Positions 12,018-23,468 of a DNA stretch of 64,000 nucleotides are shown here, piece after piece. Position 1 is the first letter of the stretch, and every line of letters starts with the position of its first letter. The position numbers were made by a program, and so were the translations under genes. This stretch comes from Isoetes taiwanensis (lineage: Eukaryota > Streptophyta > Lycopodiopsida > Isoetales > Isoetaceae), in assembly GCA_021234155.1 (NCBI GenBank), contig JAJEKV010000001.1, forward strand, positions 25,469,189 to 25,533,188, read 5' to 3'. Below the pieces are notes generated by a model. That model was not told the origin of the DNA, ran no database searches, and saw only the letters and a list, made by a program, of their open reading frames with translations.

Positions 12018-15000
12018 TTTACTACAATTTGAAATAGTAGTTGTTTCATTGTTGGCTATTATAAAGATTATGGCGATTTTTGTATTTGACAAAAGGTATT
12101 TGTGGGGGTGTCAGTGGCATATTTTGTGTTGATTTGCTGTGCAATAGAATGCTAAAGAGTCGGCTCTAGTTGCATCGTGAAATGTATTATGATACGAAAT
12201 AGATAGAGGCCTTGACTACATGTTATATGGGCAATGGCGTTGTTGGGTTTTAGCGACAATAAGTTATATAGAGGGACATAAATACTAAAAGAAGTGCTTG
12301 TTTAATTTACTACATGGAAGGTGGCAATGTGGATAGCAATGCATGGTGTAAGTGTGAAATGAAGTCCTAAGATGTGGTTGGCCTCGGTTAATTAAGATTT
12401 CCTTAGTTGTATTGGATTGTGAGGGATTGTTTGTTCAACATAAGATACCAATGTTAAGTTTCCCAAGTAATGCTTGTCATTGAGATGTAATTGACGTTTA
12501 TTTTTTGTTCTGTCTTGATTACTTGAACTTTGGATTAAGGAAGCATATTTAGAAAACCTCATGGCATTTGGGGCTTATCTTGGGAGTAAAAAAGCACAAT
12601 TAATTTGTAAAATGTAATGGCATTTAAGCTTAAGCAATCATCACTTAAAAGGGGACTATTACATAAGTAATATGGTTATGGGCAAGTGCATTTAGGATAG
12701 CACTTGGAACATAGAATTTAGGTCGACACTTGGGACATGGACTAATGATAAGATGTAGAGCTACACGAAATTATGGGTTTGGAACCTAGATATGATATGG
12801 ATGACGATGATATCTATATAGTTAGGGGTTTGGACACACATTACACTGAAGTTTTTGTCAAATGTTGGACAAACATGTATTACTTACAGTATAGCAATGG
12901 TATATAATAATCAAAAGGTCTATAGACCATATGAAGTCAAATAAATTGAATTGCATTTGTAACCTTTAAATGAAATGCCAATATATCATATCCATATTGT
13001 GCAATTTAAATGGGCGAGCAACTATTAAATAAATGGACACTTCCTTAGACACCACTTTGTACTGGTAATAAAGCAAAATATATATTATATAAAAGCTAAG
13101 ATCAAATATTTGGAGCTCTTTTGCAAATAGTTGTTGTTCAGCTGCCAACATGAGATCGAACAATCAGTTACAAATGACTTTGGCATAGCTTAGCAGAAGA
13201 GATATGCTCATAAGTTGCCAACTGCTCTGTGAACTCCATTAACATCATGCTCCAAGTAGTGCAAAAAGTTTGTTTGAGAATTCCAAAGAGAGGATCTACA
13301 AATTTCATCAAAATATCTTTTATATGTCAGTCATTAGGACATTCAGAAATGTGAAATAAATATATCTCACAAAAGTTTGCAATTCCAAAGTAACTTGCAT
13401 AATGAGAAAGACCTAAGAACAAAATAGTAAAATGGAACTTCCAAATGGAGAATTACAGAACGCAGCATTTTGTCATCAAAAGATTCCATGAGCAGCAGGA
13501 AAGTTCATTACATACCTTAAGACTACATATCAAATGCAAATGATTTCCTCAAACCCGTTCACACATTAACATCACTGCTGGGAATGGAGGAATATGTTAT
13601 CCCCTCAACCTCATACTTATAAGCATAACGCACCCAGCAAATCCAGATGAAATATCTGAAGTATCAACATGAATCTGTTTGTATTCAAGGTTTCCCGTTG
13701 TAAGATATGAGTTATTCACCTGGAAAATGAGAAGCTATTGGCATAAGAAATATCACAAACTGTCTCAATAAATCAAACTTCAATAATGCAATCTCCTTTT
13801 ATACTCTGTACGTCTTGATATCCATAATGAGATCAAGGATCTTGCTTTCAAAGCTTGAATTTTGTCTTAGTCTTTAGGAGGCAGCACTTTGAAAAGAAGA
13901 AGAGGCCTGAACAAATTGCAACAGACAGTAACAACTTCACCTATTTAAGACGTTACACTTTCTCCATTGTAAAGGTTTAGCATGTAATCCATAATCAAAG
14001 ATGCAAGAAACCTTATCATTTGGCTCTTGTCCTCAGTACCCCTATAATAGTGCATGGCTAAGTGCCTGGCCCATGGTTGCCTGTCAGGATTTATGTATAG
14101 CCTTAATTGCTGCGCTTATTTTCTTACATAATAGAAATTGGTCCTCAATGAGATGATGCTACAGCTTACAACAGTAAAGGAATACGGCATGTCGTTGGCA
14201 TTTGAGCAAAACCAGATACTGTCTATATAGGATGTTATAAACATTCCTATCATGCATATAATGCAAAACATCCATAGCATCTTTTCTGCATCAACCAAAG
14301 GTCCTCATTTAAAAAGGACAATTGCAAATGACAAAATAGCCTAGTATCGCAAATAACTTAGTAAAGGCTTAAATGATTGCATGCCAAGATCCGGTTGCTC
14401 TTTTTCTCTGCCATCCTTTCTACTGCAATTGATAAAGCTTGATTTACTGTGTACCGTCTTGATTTACTTAAGCATACAATCTTACATCAAATAAGCTTAA
14501 AACATGCAGTTAGCTACAAAATAAATACACACTTGACTCATTTCATGTATCATATGACCTACTGCACACATGCAAAGCTACAAAGTAACATCTAACATTG
14601 AACCAACCTGTGAACAAATCTAGCACTGTCCTGCTGCCACGGAGGCAGATGCTCTTATAAATGAACCCTAGGAAAATAAAGGGTGTATCATCTTCAAAAA
14701 TAAAATGGCAGCGTGAGAGTGCATGCTTTGTGCAGGCATAAGAATTGCAGTTTAATGGCAGAGTGATTAGCAAGCAAAATATAGGAAAAGGGCTAACTAA
14801 CCTGATCACATTATTTATAGTCTCCAAATACTTGGAAAGTTAAGTCCAAATCCTTCTAGGACAACGGACCTGTGTGCCTACAATAAGAAAAAGTTAAGCC
14901 ATTTTGATCAAAGCGATTTGCTACAGGACACAAAGCTTGTACATGAAATTGAATTCCAACTTTAAAAGCATCCCACAAATGTTTTATACTTTTCATCAAC

Positions 15001-15204
15001 TCTCGTGGCAATAGATGTTACCATATAGTGCAGCATTTGACATGGAACCTTGCAGCATTAAATACTTAATTTCATAGAAATCTGTATCAATACAGGATGG
15101 AATAGATGCAATGTATCATTGCCAATATGGCAAGCAGAGGTCTGAGTGTAAGAATTAGGAAGATACTTGTGGATTTTCACATGCAAATAGAGAGAGTTTA
15201 AACA

Positions 15205-15345
15205 ATAGATATACAATTACATCAAAACTCAAAAGTTTAACGGTGACCCATAACAGATATTCTCTTAAATAATAGAGAGAGAGAGAGAGAGAGAAAGTTT
15301 AAACAATAGATATAACAGTGACCCATAACAGATATTCTCTCAAAG
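15205..15345. repeat. Tandem duplication with GA microsatellite
   Basis: The words aaacaatagatata and gtgacccataacagatattctct occur twice about 85 bases apart, separated by a (GA)n run at about 15270-15292. Lies inside the first Helitron. Confidence 0.7.
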
Positions 15346-16050
15346 CGTGACCTAGTGCATCCAGAAATGATGTTTTCTTGAAGTTAAAAGGTTTGGAAAA
15401 CTCAAGAATGAAGGAAAACTGTCGGAAGAGACCCATTGTTCGAAGAAATAAGCAAAACACAGAAATCAGAGAAAGATATGACCTAGGCCCTGGCAGTATC
15501 CAAATATAATACCAGTATGGTAGCGTTCCACATGCAGTAAGTATTCCACGGAGAAAAATAAATAAATAAGAAAGTCCGATCAGGTATTATTTAGACTACA
15601 TGATAGAACAAACCCTAACTCACAACTTGAAGCTCTGTATCCATCCCAAGCCACCTGCGAGCGCCTAGATCACCACTGTAAGCATGCATCACTATCATAA
15701 GAATGCCAAAAATGATTATGCTTCAACAAATGGAGCGAAACATACCACGGCAAAGAGGGAGAGCGAAGCATGAAGAATGGATTTTCAACAAAATCTAAGG
15801 TGCCGAGCTCTTGAGAAATCGTGGCATGCATGCCAGGATGCAGCCAGAAAGGGAAACAAATACGAATTGGGATCGGATAACGCAAGCAAGAAAATGTCAA
15901 AATAATCATAGGAAAAGAAAAACATTCGATTTTTGGCAGATCGGAATTGTTTTCCGGCCACCAAAACCATTGAAACCTTAGGAAATCAAATCAAGAAAAA
16001 ATTCCAAAAAATTTTCGGAACCCCGGAAAAACCAAATTTAAACAATAGGA

Positions 16051-17413
16051 TACACAAGAATTAGGTGTGCTTCTTATTCTCTTCCTTGGGTCCTGCATTA
16101 CCCTTGGAAGTATATCCCTAAGATGCATTTAAGTATATCTGAATTCTATTTTCTATTTATATTTATAAGGACCCGAGGTCATATAGCTATCCTTGGAAGG
16201 AATTGCATCCTTGCGAAGGATTAATTAACATGCTACCTCACATTACCATTGTTATTTAACTTATTTCCCTATGATACATATACGTACAGCAAATTCTATG
16301 CAGTTATTAGGATCTATATTTAACTTGTCAATAAGACACATTAAAGCTTATTATACATGGGCACACCTTACCTAAGGCTAGGACGCATCCACCCATTGAG
16401 CCGGCATGGAGTAATTTGGAGATGACTTGGTCGTTGCATTGCTCCCATAGTTTTGCTCCACTTCATTGGTGTAGTTAACTACTATGTCAGTCTCGCACGT
16501 TGAAGGCCTCCTGAGCACTAAGGTATCTATCTATTTTACGCTCTATTCGCTTCGGCCATTGCCGGAGTGAACTCTATTCTACGGGTCGGTCAATTCGATG
16601 CAAGTACATTCAATCATAAGATTGAGCCCTCCCACTTTCTTCGAAAAGAAAATGGTCCTGCACCCCTTCAATGACGTTGTACACAACGTCATATCTATTC
16701 TCTCCCCTTAAGAGGTTATACGCTTCTTACTTAGCGCATTAATTTACTAGCCTTAGCTGACATATATAACCATCTAAAATGGATATACATATGTTATCAT
16801 TTATTTCAATATAGTTATGGGTTACCTACTTAGTTAGAACGATTCTAAACCACAAGATTTTGTCATCATGACAATTCCTTTTGTCTCAAAAGACTATTTG
16901 GTTACTATAATTCTTATTTTAGATGTACCTTACATGTATTATTCTTTTATATTCTAGAGATTCCCCCTTTCTTAGTTATTTAAACTCTTGGAATATTCCT
17001 ACCAATCGAATTGATGTCATCGTAACAAGTTGGCCGGACTTGTTAGATTACTTCTTTTCTTTCAGTTGGATTATTCTTTTGGAGGTACTAGATTTATATA
17101 TGGTCAACAATTATCCTAGTAATGATTCCTTCTTAGCGAGGTGATCAATCTCACCAAGTGGTTTCAATATGTTGGATGTCTGTTAACAATCGTGTATAAT
17201 TTTAGTTACTCCTATGCGTTTCCTTCCCAATCCTTGACGCTTAGCCCAATCTTGGGGCAATCCTTTCAACGAGAATATCTGGAAATGCCTTTTGCCTTGA
17301 TAGTAAGTAAGATCTTGCATTAGTACTCAGTGACTTTCATTGCCATATTTGTGTTTTCATTTCCATATTATAAGGAGGTAGGCAATCATTCTGATGGGGT
17401 GCCTTTTCTGCAG
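16051..17413. other. Non-coding; possibly anoctamin intron
   Basis: No recognised coding sequence. Because the recognisable anoctamin exons begin at 17414 behind a splice acceptor, this stretch (and perhaps the TE-filled DNA further left) may be intron. That is inference from gene order only. Confidence 0.35.
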
Positions 17414-17914
17414 AACAATTTGATGGAGATACGATCTGATTCACTGAAGCTCTTGGTAATGTTCAGGAGACCTGTGCCATATAATGTATCCTCCATTGGT
17501 GCTTGGCTTAACATTTTCATGCTCCTTTGTCCCGAGATAATGAAGTTATTTTACATCTTACAAATGTTCTGTCTAGACAGTACTTGGGTGTGGTGGCAAT
17601 ATGCACGAACTGTGCATTGTTGGTTTGTTTATATGATCAAGTAGGGACATGGAGTTTGGAGCCTGGCTTGGCAGCCATCCTGGTTATAGAACATTTTTTA
17701 TTGCTAGCAAAGTTCGGATTCTCTTGCTTTGTTCCAGAGGTAATTGGAACTCATGTTTTTATTTTTTATGCACAAATCTTGTTCTAACGAAATTAGATGC
17801 CAACTTTTCGATCAGAAACCAGCTTGGGTGAAGGCCAAGAAGGAGAGGAGCGCCCGTTTACAAGAGCATTACTCTGTGCATCTTTTACAAAGCATTTCCA
17901 AGAAACATTTGTAA
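17414..17914 (+). CDS. Anoctamin-like (TMEM16 family), C-terminal exons
   Basis: Three coding blocks match the C-terminus of the single plant anoctamin-like protein, a multi-pass membrane protein of the TMEM16 channel/scramblase family. Block 1 (from 17414, after acceptor tctgcag) has [14 protein letters not shown] and [19 protein letters not shown]. Block 2 (about 17580-17739) has [17 protein letters not shown] and [13 protein letters not shown], ending ...FVPE at donor gtaatt (17740). Block 3 (17816-17914, after acceptor gatcag) starts [16 protein letters not shown] and ends with TAA; phases agree. Between blocks 1 and 2 the frame shifts and no GT donor fits cleanly, so either an unusual intron or a small lesion is present. 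Upstream exons are not visible. Confidence 0.7.
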
Positions 17915-19462
17915 ATTTGGGTGTGTATTATTTTTTTTTTATAAATGTGGACTGAGCTTGTATTGCATAGATGTAAGAATGGTAGAATGTTATCTGTCGT
18001 TTGTTCATTCTGGACTATTGAGTTTGTGTAAATATGCAAATTGCGAGAATATAAGAGTCTGATATTTTCTTATCCATATATTTATCTGTAGCTTCTTTTT
18101 ATTCTTTCCTTCATGCATACAACCAGGCTTCGAAATCCCAGCAAGTTTGCCAATGTTCGGCTATAAATATATCTTTCTTCTGGATAATATGTCAAACTAT
18201 ATAAGCACTGTCTTTTCTACCAGCGTGGAAAAAACTAACCGGATTGTTTCGATTTCATTAAGACTTGGGGAAACATATACATTTCGGAATTCTCCTAAAA
18301 ATCTTAGAAACTAAAGAAAATTTTAGTGAATAAGTGAAGATCAAACTTTTTTTAGTATAATATTTTGTATATGAAATTAAATCATGTATTAAGTGGAAAT
18401 GTTGTGCTAAACAACTTGCATCAATTGTTAAGATATGCCAATGCACTGTGGATTGCACTGTGGATTGTAGGGCTTGTGAATCGGCAATTCTTCTAATAGA
18501 TACAATGTACCACCCCTTAGAATTACATTGCACTTAAAAAGCAATGACAAAGTTACCCTAAACAAAGAGGAAATATATACAATCACAACGTGCAATGGGC
18601 TTAAAACTACCATACAAACATATTACACCGACGACTAATTTTTCAACACGAAGCCATTTATTCCATCTATCCAAACTCAGATAAGTGTAAAGATAACATC
18701 CTTTGGAACCAAATTGAAGCAATTGACATGCGACATAGCTAGTTAGCTTTTATGCTGGGTCTAGCAGATAGTAACGTGACCATTTCACATATACTCCTCA
18801 AACTATTACCACACCAACATCAACCTATAGGATCTGGCTAAACATGACAACCTATTAACACAAACATATCAAGAAGTCCCATTTTTCAGAAACATGAAAC
18901 ATGTGCTACATACCCCATCTGACCAGTGCAAGCTTTCAGTCTAATCCCCTTCTAGACCTGCATGCCCTATTTTACCCATCACCGAAACACCCAACCTTGT
19001 ATGCTCCTCTAGTAGCAACAAGACCCAACTCAAAAGAACGAAACAGAACCCATGAAAACACACTCTCGGGCCATCGGAGGGCAACCCCTCGTGCGCAGCA
19101 TCTTGTATTTCCTTTGCTTTTTTATTTCCTGCTTTTATTTAACCATGCTAAATTCTAATCTAGATTTTAAGGCATATTATATTGTGTTATATATTCTAGG
19201 TAATTATTTTCCAACCTCTAAAACTTAAAACCGGGAATTTGCCGTCTCTACAAAATCACAACATGCAATTTGTCCATTGCACATATTTTTTGCTAGAACC
19301 ACCTCCCGGCACTTTGATGGTCCAAGTGGAAATCTCAAGCATCAAGTGGAATTTTAAGGGCCTAAACCCCCACTTTTTCGAACCCCGACTCGCTGCCTCA
19401 GGATATTCTCTCGAGGAATCTGAGTAGATTCCCTAGCACGTAAGCTTATTAGTAAGCTTATT
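17915..19462. other. Intergenic, PNO1 upstream region
   Basis: AT-rich, with no gene recognised. It must contain the 3' end of the anoctamin transcript and the PNO1 promoter, but I could not identify a convincing TATA element close to the PNO1 start. Confidence 0.5.
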
Positions 19463-20485
19463 ATGGAAGACACGGGTTCCCAAGAGCAAGGGCAAGGGCA
19501 AGGGCAAAGGCGGGTTAGGGCTTTGCTTTTGAGTATGGCACCGGAGCTTATGGATACGGAGCAACCTGCGAAGGAGGCCGTGGTTCCATTGAAGCCCAAG
19601 TTTACCCCACTTACGGCACATGAAATTCATGGTGGTAAGCCTCAGTTTAGAAAACTGTTCGTTTCCCCACATCGTTACACACCGTTAAAGAAGCAATGGA
19701 TGGAGATTTATACTCCGATTTATGAGCAGATGAAGGTTGATATTCGTATGAACCTCAAGGTACTCTTTCTCAAATATGAGGCTTGAAAAAGCGGTCATCT
19801 GAAAATCTTGATTTTTGACTCCAGTCTTAAGTCTTAGGTTTTCCGTAGTTAGAATGATGGATGGTACTGAATGGCAGCTTCTTCCACAGCATTTTTAAGG
19901 GTTCAGAATCCTTTTAATGCTATAATTCTATTTTCGTGGACTGTTAAGATCATCTTGAAGGGCTTCTGTAGTTGTGTTGAAGATTGTTTGTTATTTGGAG
20001 TCTGTTTGGGGAAAAAAAGTATGGCTTATAACTAATCTTAATTTTTAACTGCTGTTTTGCAGTCTCGCAAGGTTGAATTAAAAAGCAGGCGTGATACTCC
20101 CGATGCTGGTGCCTTGCAGAAATGTGCGGATTTTGTTCATGCCTTCATACTTGGTTTTGAAGTTGCTGATGCCATTGCACTGCTGCGTCTAGATGACTTG
20201 TACATAGATTCTTTTGAAATCAAAGATGTAAAGACATTGAAAGGGGACCATCTATCACGTGCTATTGGTAGGTTATCTGGAAAGGGTGGTAAGACCAAGT
20301 TTGCAATTGAAAATTCTACTCGTACTAGAATAGTTATTGCAGAGACTCGAATCCATATTCTCGGCTCCTTTGCAAATATTAGAATAGCTAGGGATGCTTT
20401 GTGCCACTTGATTCTAGGTTCTCCTGCTGGAAAAGTTTATTCAAAATTGAGGACCATGGCAAGCAGGTTAGCCGAGAAATATTGA
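19463..20485 (+). CDS. PNO1: PNO1/DIM2 KH-domain ribosome assembly factor
   Basis: Two exons, 19463-19759 and 20063-20485, joined in phase 0 across a 303-base GT-AG intron (donor AAG/gtactc, acceptor gttttgcag/TCTCGC), give 239 residues. The product matches the PNO1/Dim2/Rrp20 family from HRYTPLKKQWMEIYTPI through KGDHLSRAIGRLSGKGGKTK and HILGSFANIRIARDAL to the end. That range covers the divergent first KH region and the canonical KH domain with its G-rich loop (GRLSGKGG). The family acts in the nucleolus and pre-40S particles: it binds pre-18S rRNA near the 3' end, recruits the dimethylase and partners NOB1 for final cleavage. The N-terminus is short, Gln/Gly-rich and variable, as is usual. 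The gene looks intact; length is close to the animal protein. It is probably the best functional gene in the window. Confidence 0.93.
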
Positions 20486-21526
20486 GTTGTAGTTTTGCAG
20501 TCATTTGTGTTGCAATACAGTACAGTGTTTCATGATTGGAGGAAATGGTAACGAAATACTCATGATGCATGATTTCACAGTTAGAATTGTCATGTGGTAA
20601 TGAGGTAATAGGTGTTTATGACAAATGGTAGGTTTTCTAATTGTGCGTACTGAAAGTAATAGCTTTCTTCTTCTTTATTTTAAAAACTGAACCACTTTCT
20701 TCTATGTGAGCAACTTTCCACTTGATTCCAAGTTTCACTGTTTTCCTAGCCCTTTGGATCACCAGCACTGCATATTAATGCGGGGTAGATTGCCAAATTT
20801 CCCAAGTAATTGATTGGTATTTTTTCTGAGGAAGTTGAGATCTGGAGAAGCAAACTTGTTATTGAAGAAATGAAAAGGTTCATTATTTAAAGGTGCCCTG
20901 GTACAGCGGATGATGTAGGTTTGAAGAGGAAACTGTTATGTGTCCAAACTGCACCTGGGGTTTGATCTTGGCCTCAAGAAGCCCCTGTTAAAATTTGGGT
21001 TTTTTGTTCTATGCTCGCCAAACAAAAAATTGTCGCATCCCCTATCACGTGTTTGCAAGCTATTCCCAGAGTAAAGGCGCCATTCCTTAACTGTCACCTG
21101 TTTCACTTCATTATTTGTCGAAAAGAAAAGAGGGAGGACAGGTTCATAAATTTTAACTTCGCACCTAAGCTAAGGAACGTGGACATGAGCAGCGGGCCTC
21201 CAACTGCCCTCCCATATTTTACACCTGGATAGCTGCTTAAATCTGTTATCAATTGTTTCCAGCTATGTTATTATGCTTAAATCTGTTATCAATTGTTTCC
21301 AGCTATGTTATTATCTGCATATGGTCTTAACAATCTCCAAATTCCATTGCTTTTGTTTTTCTCGATTCTTCCTGCATCAAAGCATTGGCCAGAAAATCTC
21401 TTAAAATTTGTGACAGATCCTTACTTCCTCTCACATTGGAACATGATACAAATACAATGTATTGATCTGCAAAATTGTGTAGAATGTATTGATCATAAAT
21501 GGAAGCATAGAATGATTGGATAGTAG
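20486..21526. other. Intergenic with a 40-bp tandem duplication
   Basis: Contains the PNO1 3' untranslated region, then no gene. At about 21235-21314 the sequence cttaaatctgttatcaattg and what follows it, a 40-base unit, is repeated twice in direct tandem. Confidence 0.6.
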
Positions 21527-21780
21527 TTGATTGGAAATGCCTATGTTTCTGATCAAAATATTAAGATATTAAGACCGATTGATCAAAAATCTGATCAGTC
21601 AATGGCTGGAAGGATAGTAGCAGTGAAGCATGTGCTATGCAACACCCACATCTATGCTTCATCTCTCTTTATAGCTCCATCAAAGAAAGTAAAAGAAATG
21701 GAAGGGACAATTAGGAACTTTGTGTGGGGAGGCAATGAATGAGCACTAATGAAAATGGCACAGTGGAAGATATGAAGATA
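21527..21780 (+). pseudogene. LINE fragment (region downstream of RT)
   Basis: A plus-strand frame contains SMAGRIVAVKHVLCNTHIYA, then APSKKVKEMEGTIRNFVWGG. It matches the conserved segment after the RT domain of plant LINEs (LAGR...VNHVL... and ...RNFIWGG). A stop follows immediately (GGNE*). Only about 250 bases survive. Confidence 0.6.
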
Positions 21781-22339
21781 TTGAAGAGATGACGTTATCA
21801 TGGACGTGTTTTGTATCGGAAAAAAAAAATTGAAACTTTTTGTTTTAGTGTGTTATGGGAGATGTTTTTTTGGTTTGAAAAAAAAAATAAAAATTTAAAA
21901 ATCATTGACAAGTTCATAAATAATATATAAACCATTAAATATAGCTGATATACGATCGAGAGAAAAGCAAGGTTGCCATAAATAGAGATGCTGTGATTAA
22001 AATTTTTTTTATAAGGCCAGATGCTATTTGAACCTGATACTGAAGTAGAAAAGAAGGGGGAAAAGAACCCAAAGCAAACAATGATAGATATTTTAGATGA
22101 TGATGATGTGTTTGATGATGGTAACAAATTTGTTGTAATGCCAAATATCCATGATCAGAAAGTTGCAGTGGAGTAACTAATGTGGAGCACACAGAAACTC
22201 ACTCCGAATCTTCACATTAGACCTACAAGACGAAAACACACGCAAACCTAAATATTGGAGGATGAGTTAAAGGTATGGTAGAGATGCGCATGATAGAAGT
22301 CTAAGGCTAAAAGAAAACGTGAACGTTAACAACGCATAA
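21781..22339. other. No recognised gene
   Basis: AT-rich, with several homopolymer A runs and only incidental short frames. Confidence 0.5.
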
Positions 22340-22650
22340 ACATTGATAACCATGGACACTAATGTCCCAAATTTTTATTTAGAAGCTATAAATGCAGATG
22401 ACTCTGCTAAATGAATAGAAGCAATGGAAAATGAAGTGGACTATAGAAGCAATGGAAAATGAAGTGGACTCTTTTAAAAGGACAGATATCTATGATGTTG
22501 ATTTGTTAGAAGGCAAAAACATTGTAGGAAACAAGTGCATTTTTAAGCTAAAACCAGGGATTGATGGAGCAAATACTAAATATAAAGGAAAACTTGTTGC
22601 TTAGGGGTTTTCTCAGAAAAAGTATGTGGACTAGAACATTATTTTCGCAC
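22340..22650 (+). pseudogene. Ty1/copia RT N-terminal fragment
   Basis: The frame reads EAMENEVDSFKRTDIYDVDL, then GNKCIFKLKPGIDGANTKYK and GKLVA, a stop, GFSQK. This is the beginning of the copia reverse transcriptase domain (W-x-x-A-x-x-x-E..., K-W-V-F-K-x-K, R-x-K-A-R-L-V-A-x-G-F-x-Q). It contains in-frame stops and an exact 28-base tandem duplication at 22415-22470. Confidence 0.7.
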
Positions 22651-22921
22651 ATAGAACAGCGGAAAGAAAAGATCTACATCAGGCAAAGAGAACGAATGGA
22701 TATGCTGGTTTGCAAAACACATATGCAGCTCTCATGATGCAAATTTTCCCTTTAACGGTGGGCCAACACTTGTCTCATAAAACTAATAGACACGCTACCT
22801 CGTAAACAACTATTGCATCACGAGAGCTGTATAGTTGTTTTGCTTACACTTATTTGCATTCTATTGTGATGCATCCATTTATTCTATTGTGCATGTAGTC
22901 GGCAGGTAGCATGAATGACCT

Positions 22922-23169
22922 AAATGGTGCCACGGCGCCATTTGCCTTCTCTACAAGAGCATCACATGTTGAATTAAATATTCTTGCTTGTAAGCGAACA
23001 CAGATGCAACTTATTGAAGGCAAATGGTGCCACGACGCCATTAGACCATCAATAGGCCAACAAATGTCTTACAAAACTGCTAGACAAGTAGTAGCAGCTA
23101 CATGCCTGCTACTTTAATAAGACGGGCGTTGGACAAGCTGTGAAGGCAAGTGGCGCCATGGCGCCGTTT
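22922..23169. repeat. Palindrome family B cluster (three copies)
   Basis: Three AT-flanked palindromes with core ATGGYGCCAYGGCGCCAT lie at 22922-22943, 23022-23043 and 23148-23169. Each has one to three mismatches from perfect symmetry. The same family occurs at 50314-51127 and inside gene copy 2 at 59972-60156. Confidence 0.75.
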
Positions 23170-23234
23170 GTCTTCAGAGAGCTGCATCTGTGTTTGCCCA
23201 CAAAGATGTCCAGTCTACCAATTATGTCTCCAAA

Positions 23235-23290
23235 CCATCATTCAATTAAATTGGGATTATGTCTTGATTTTGGGACAAATTTCATATTGC
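23235..23290. repeat. Shared repeat end (30-mer exact match family)
   Basis: Starting at ccatcattcaattaaattgg, 30 bases are identical to 51130-51159 and, inverted, to 49715-49744. The match to 51130 continues with few differences for about 57 bases. In both places it sits just right of family B palindromes, so it is probably the edge of one repeat family. Confidence 0.75.
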
Positions 23291-23468
23291 AATTTTTTAG
23301 TAACTTGATAAAAGTCACTACACGTTAACATATAATCACACACCTTAATATAAATTCACACCTTAACTTCAAATTACAAAATCATATATCACACTGCTCA
23401 AGTAGTACACAACTTTTATTAACTGTGATTGATACATAGTAATGTAGAAAACATATTTACATAGTTTT

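Larger units (their letters stand above)
11990..16050 (-). mobile_element. Helitron, non-autonomous (copy 1)
   Basis: Read on the minus strand the 3' end is a GC hairpin (GCCCGGC aac GCCGGGC), seven bases, then CTAG followed by T: the classic Helitron terminus. The 5' end reads TC preceded by A (TCCTATTGTTTAAATTTGG), giving insertion between A and T. The same 3' terminus occurs at 32632, and the two elements also share related sequence over their first 250-300 bases at the 5' end; similarity stops exactly at the proposed A/TC border in both. No Rep/helicase coding frame is visible, so it is non-autonomous. The interior is AT-rich and holds a tandem duplication at about 15205-15345. Confidence 0.72.

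Noticed and set aside
16923..17323. Hydrophobic plus-strand frames as upstream anoctamin membrane exons
   Set aside because: They are hydrophobic because the DNA is T-rich; no anoctamin motif could be matched before 17414.
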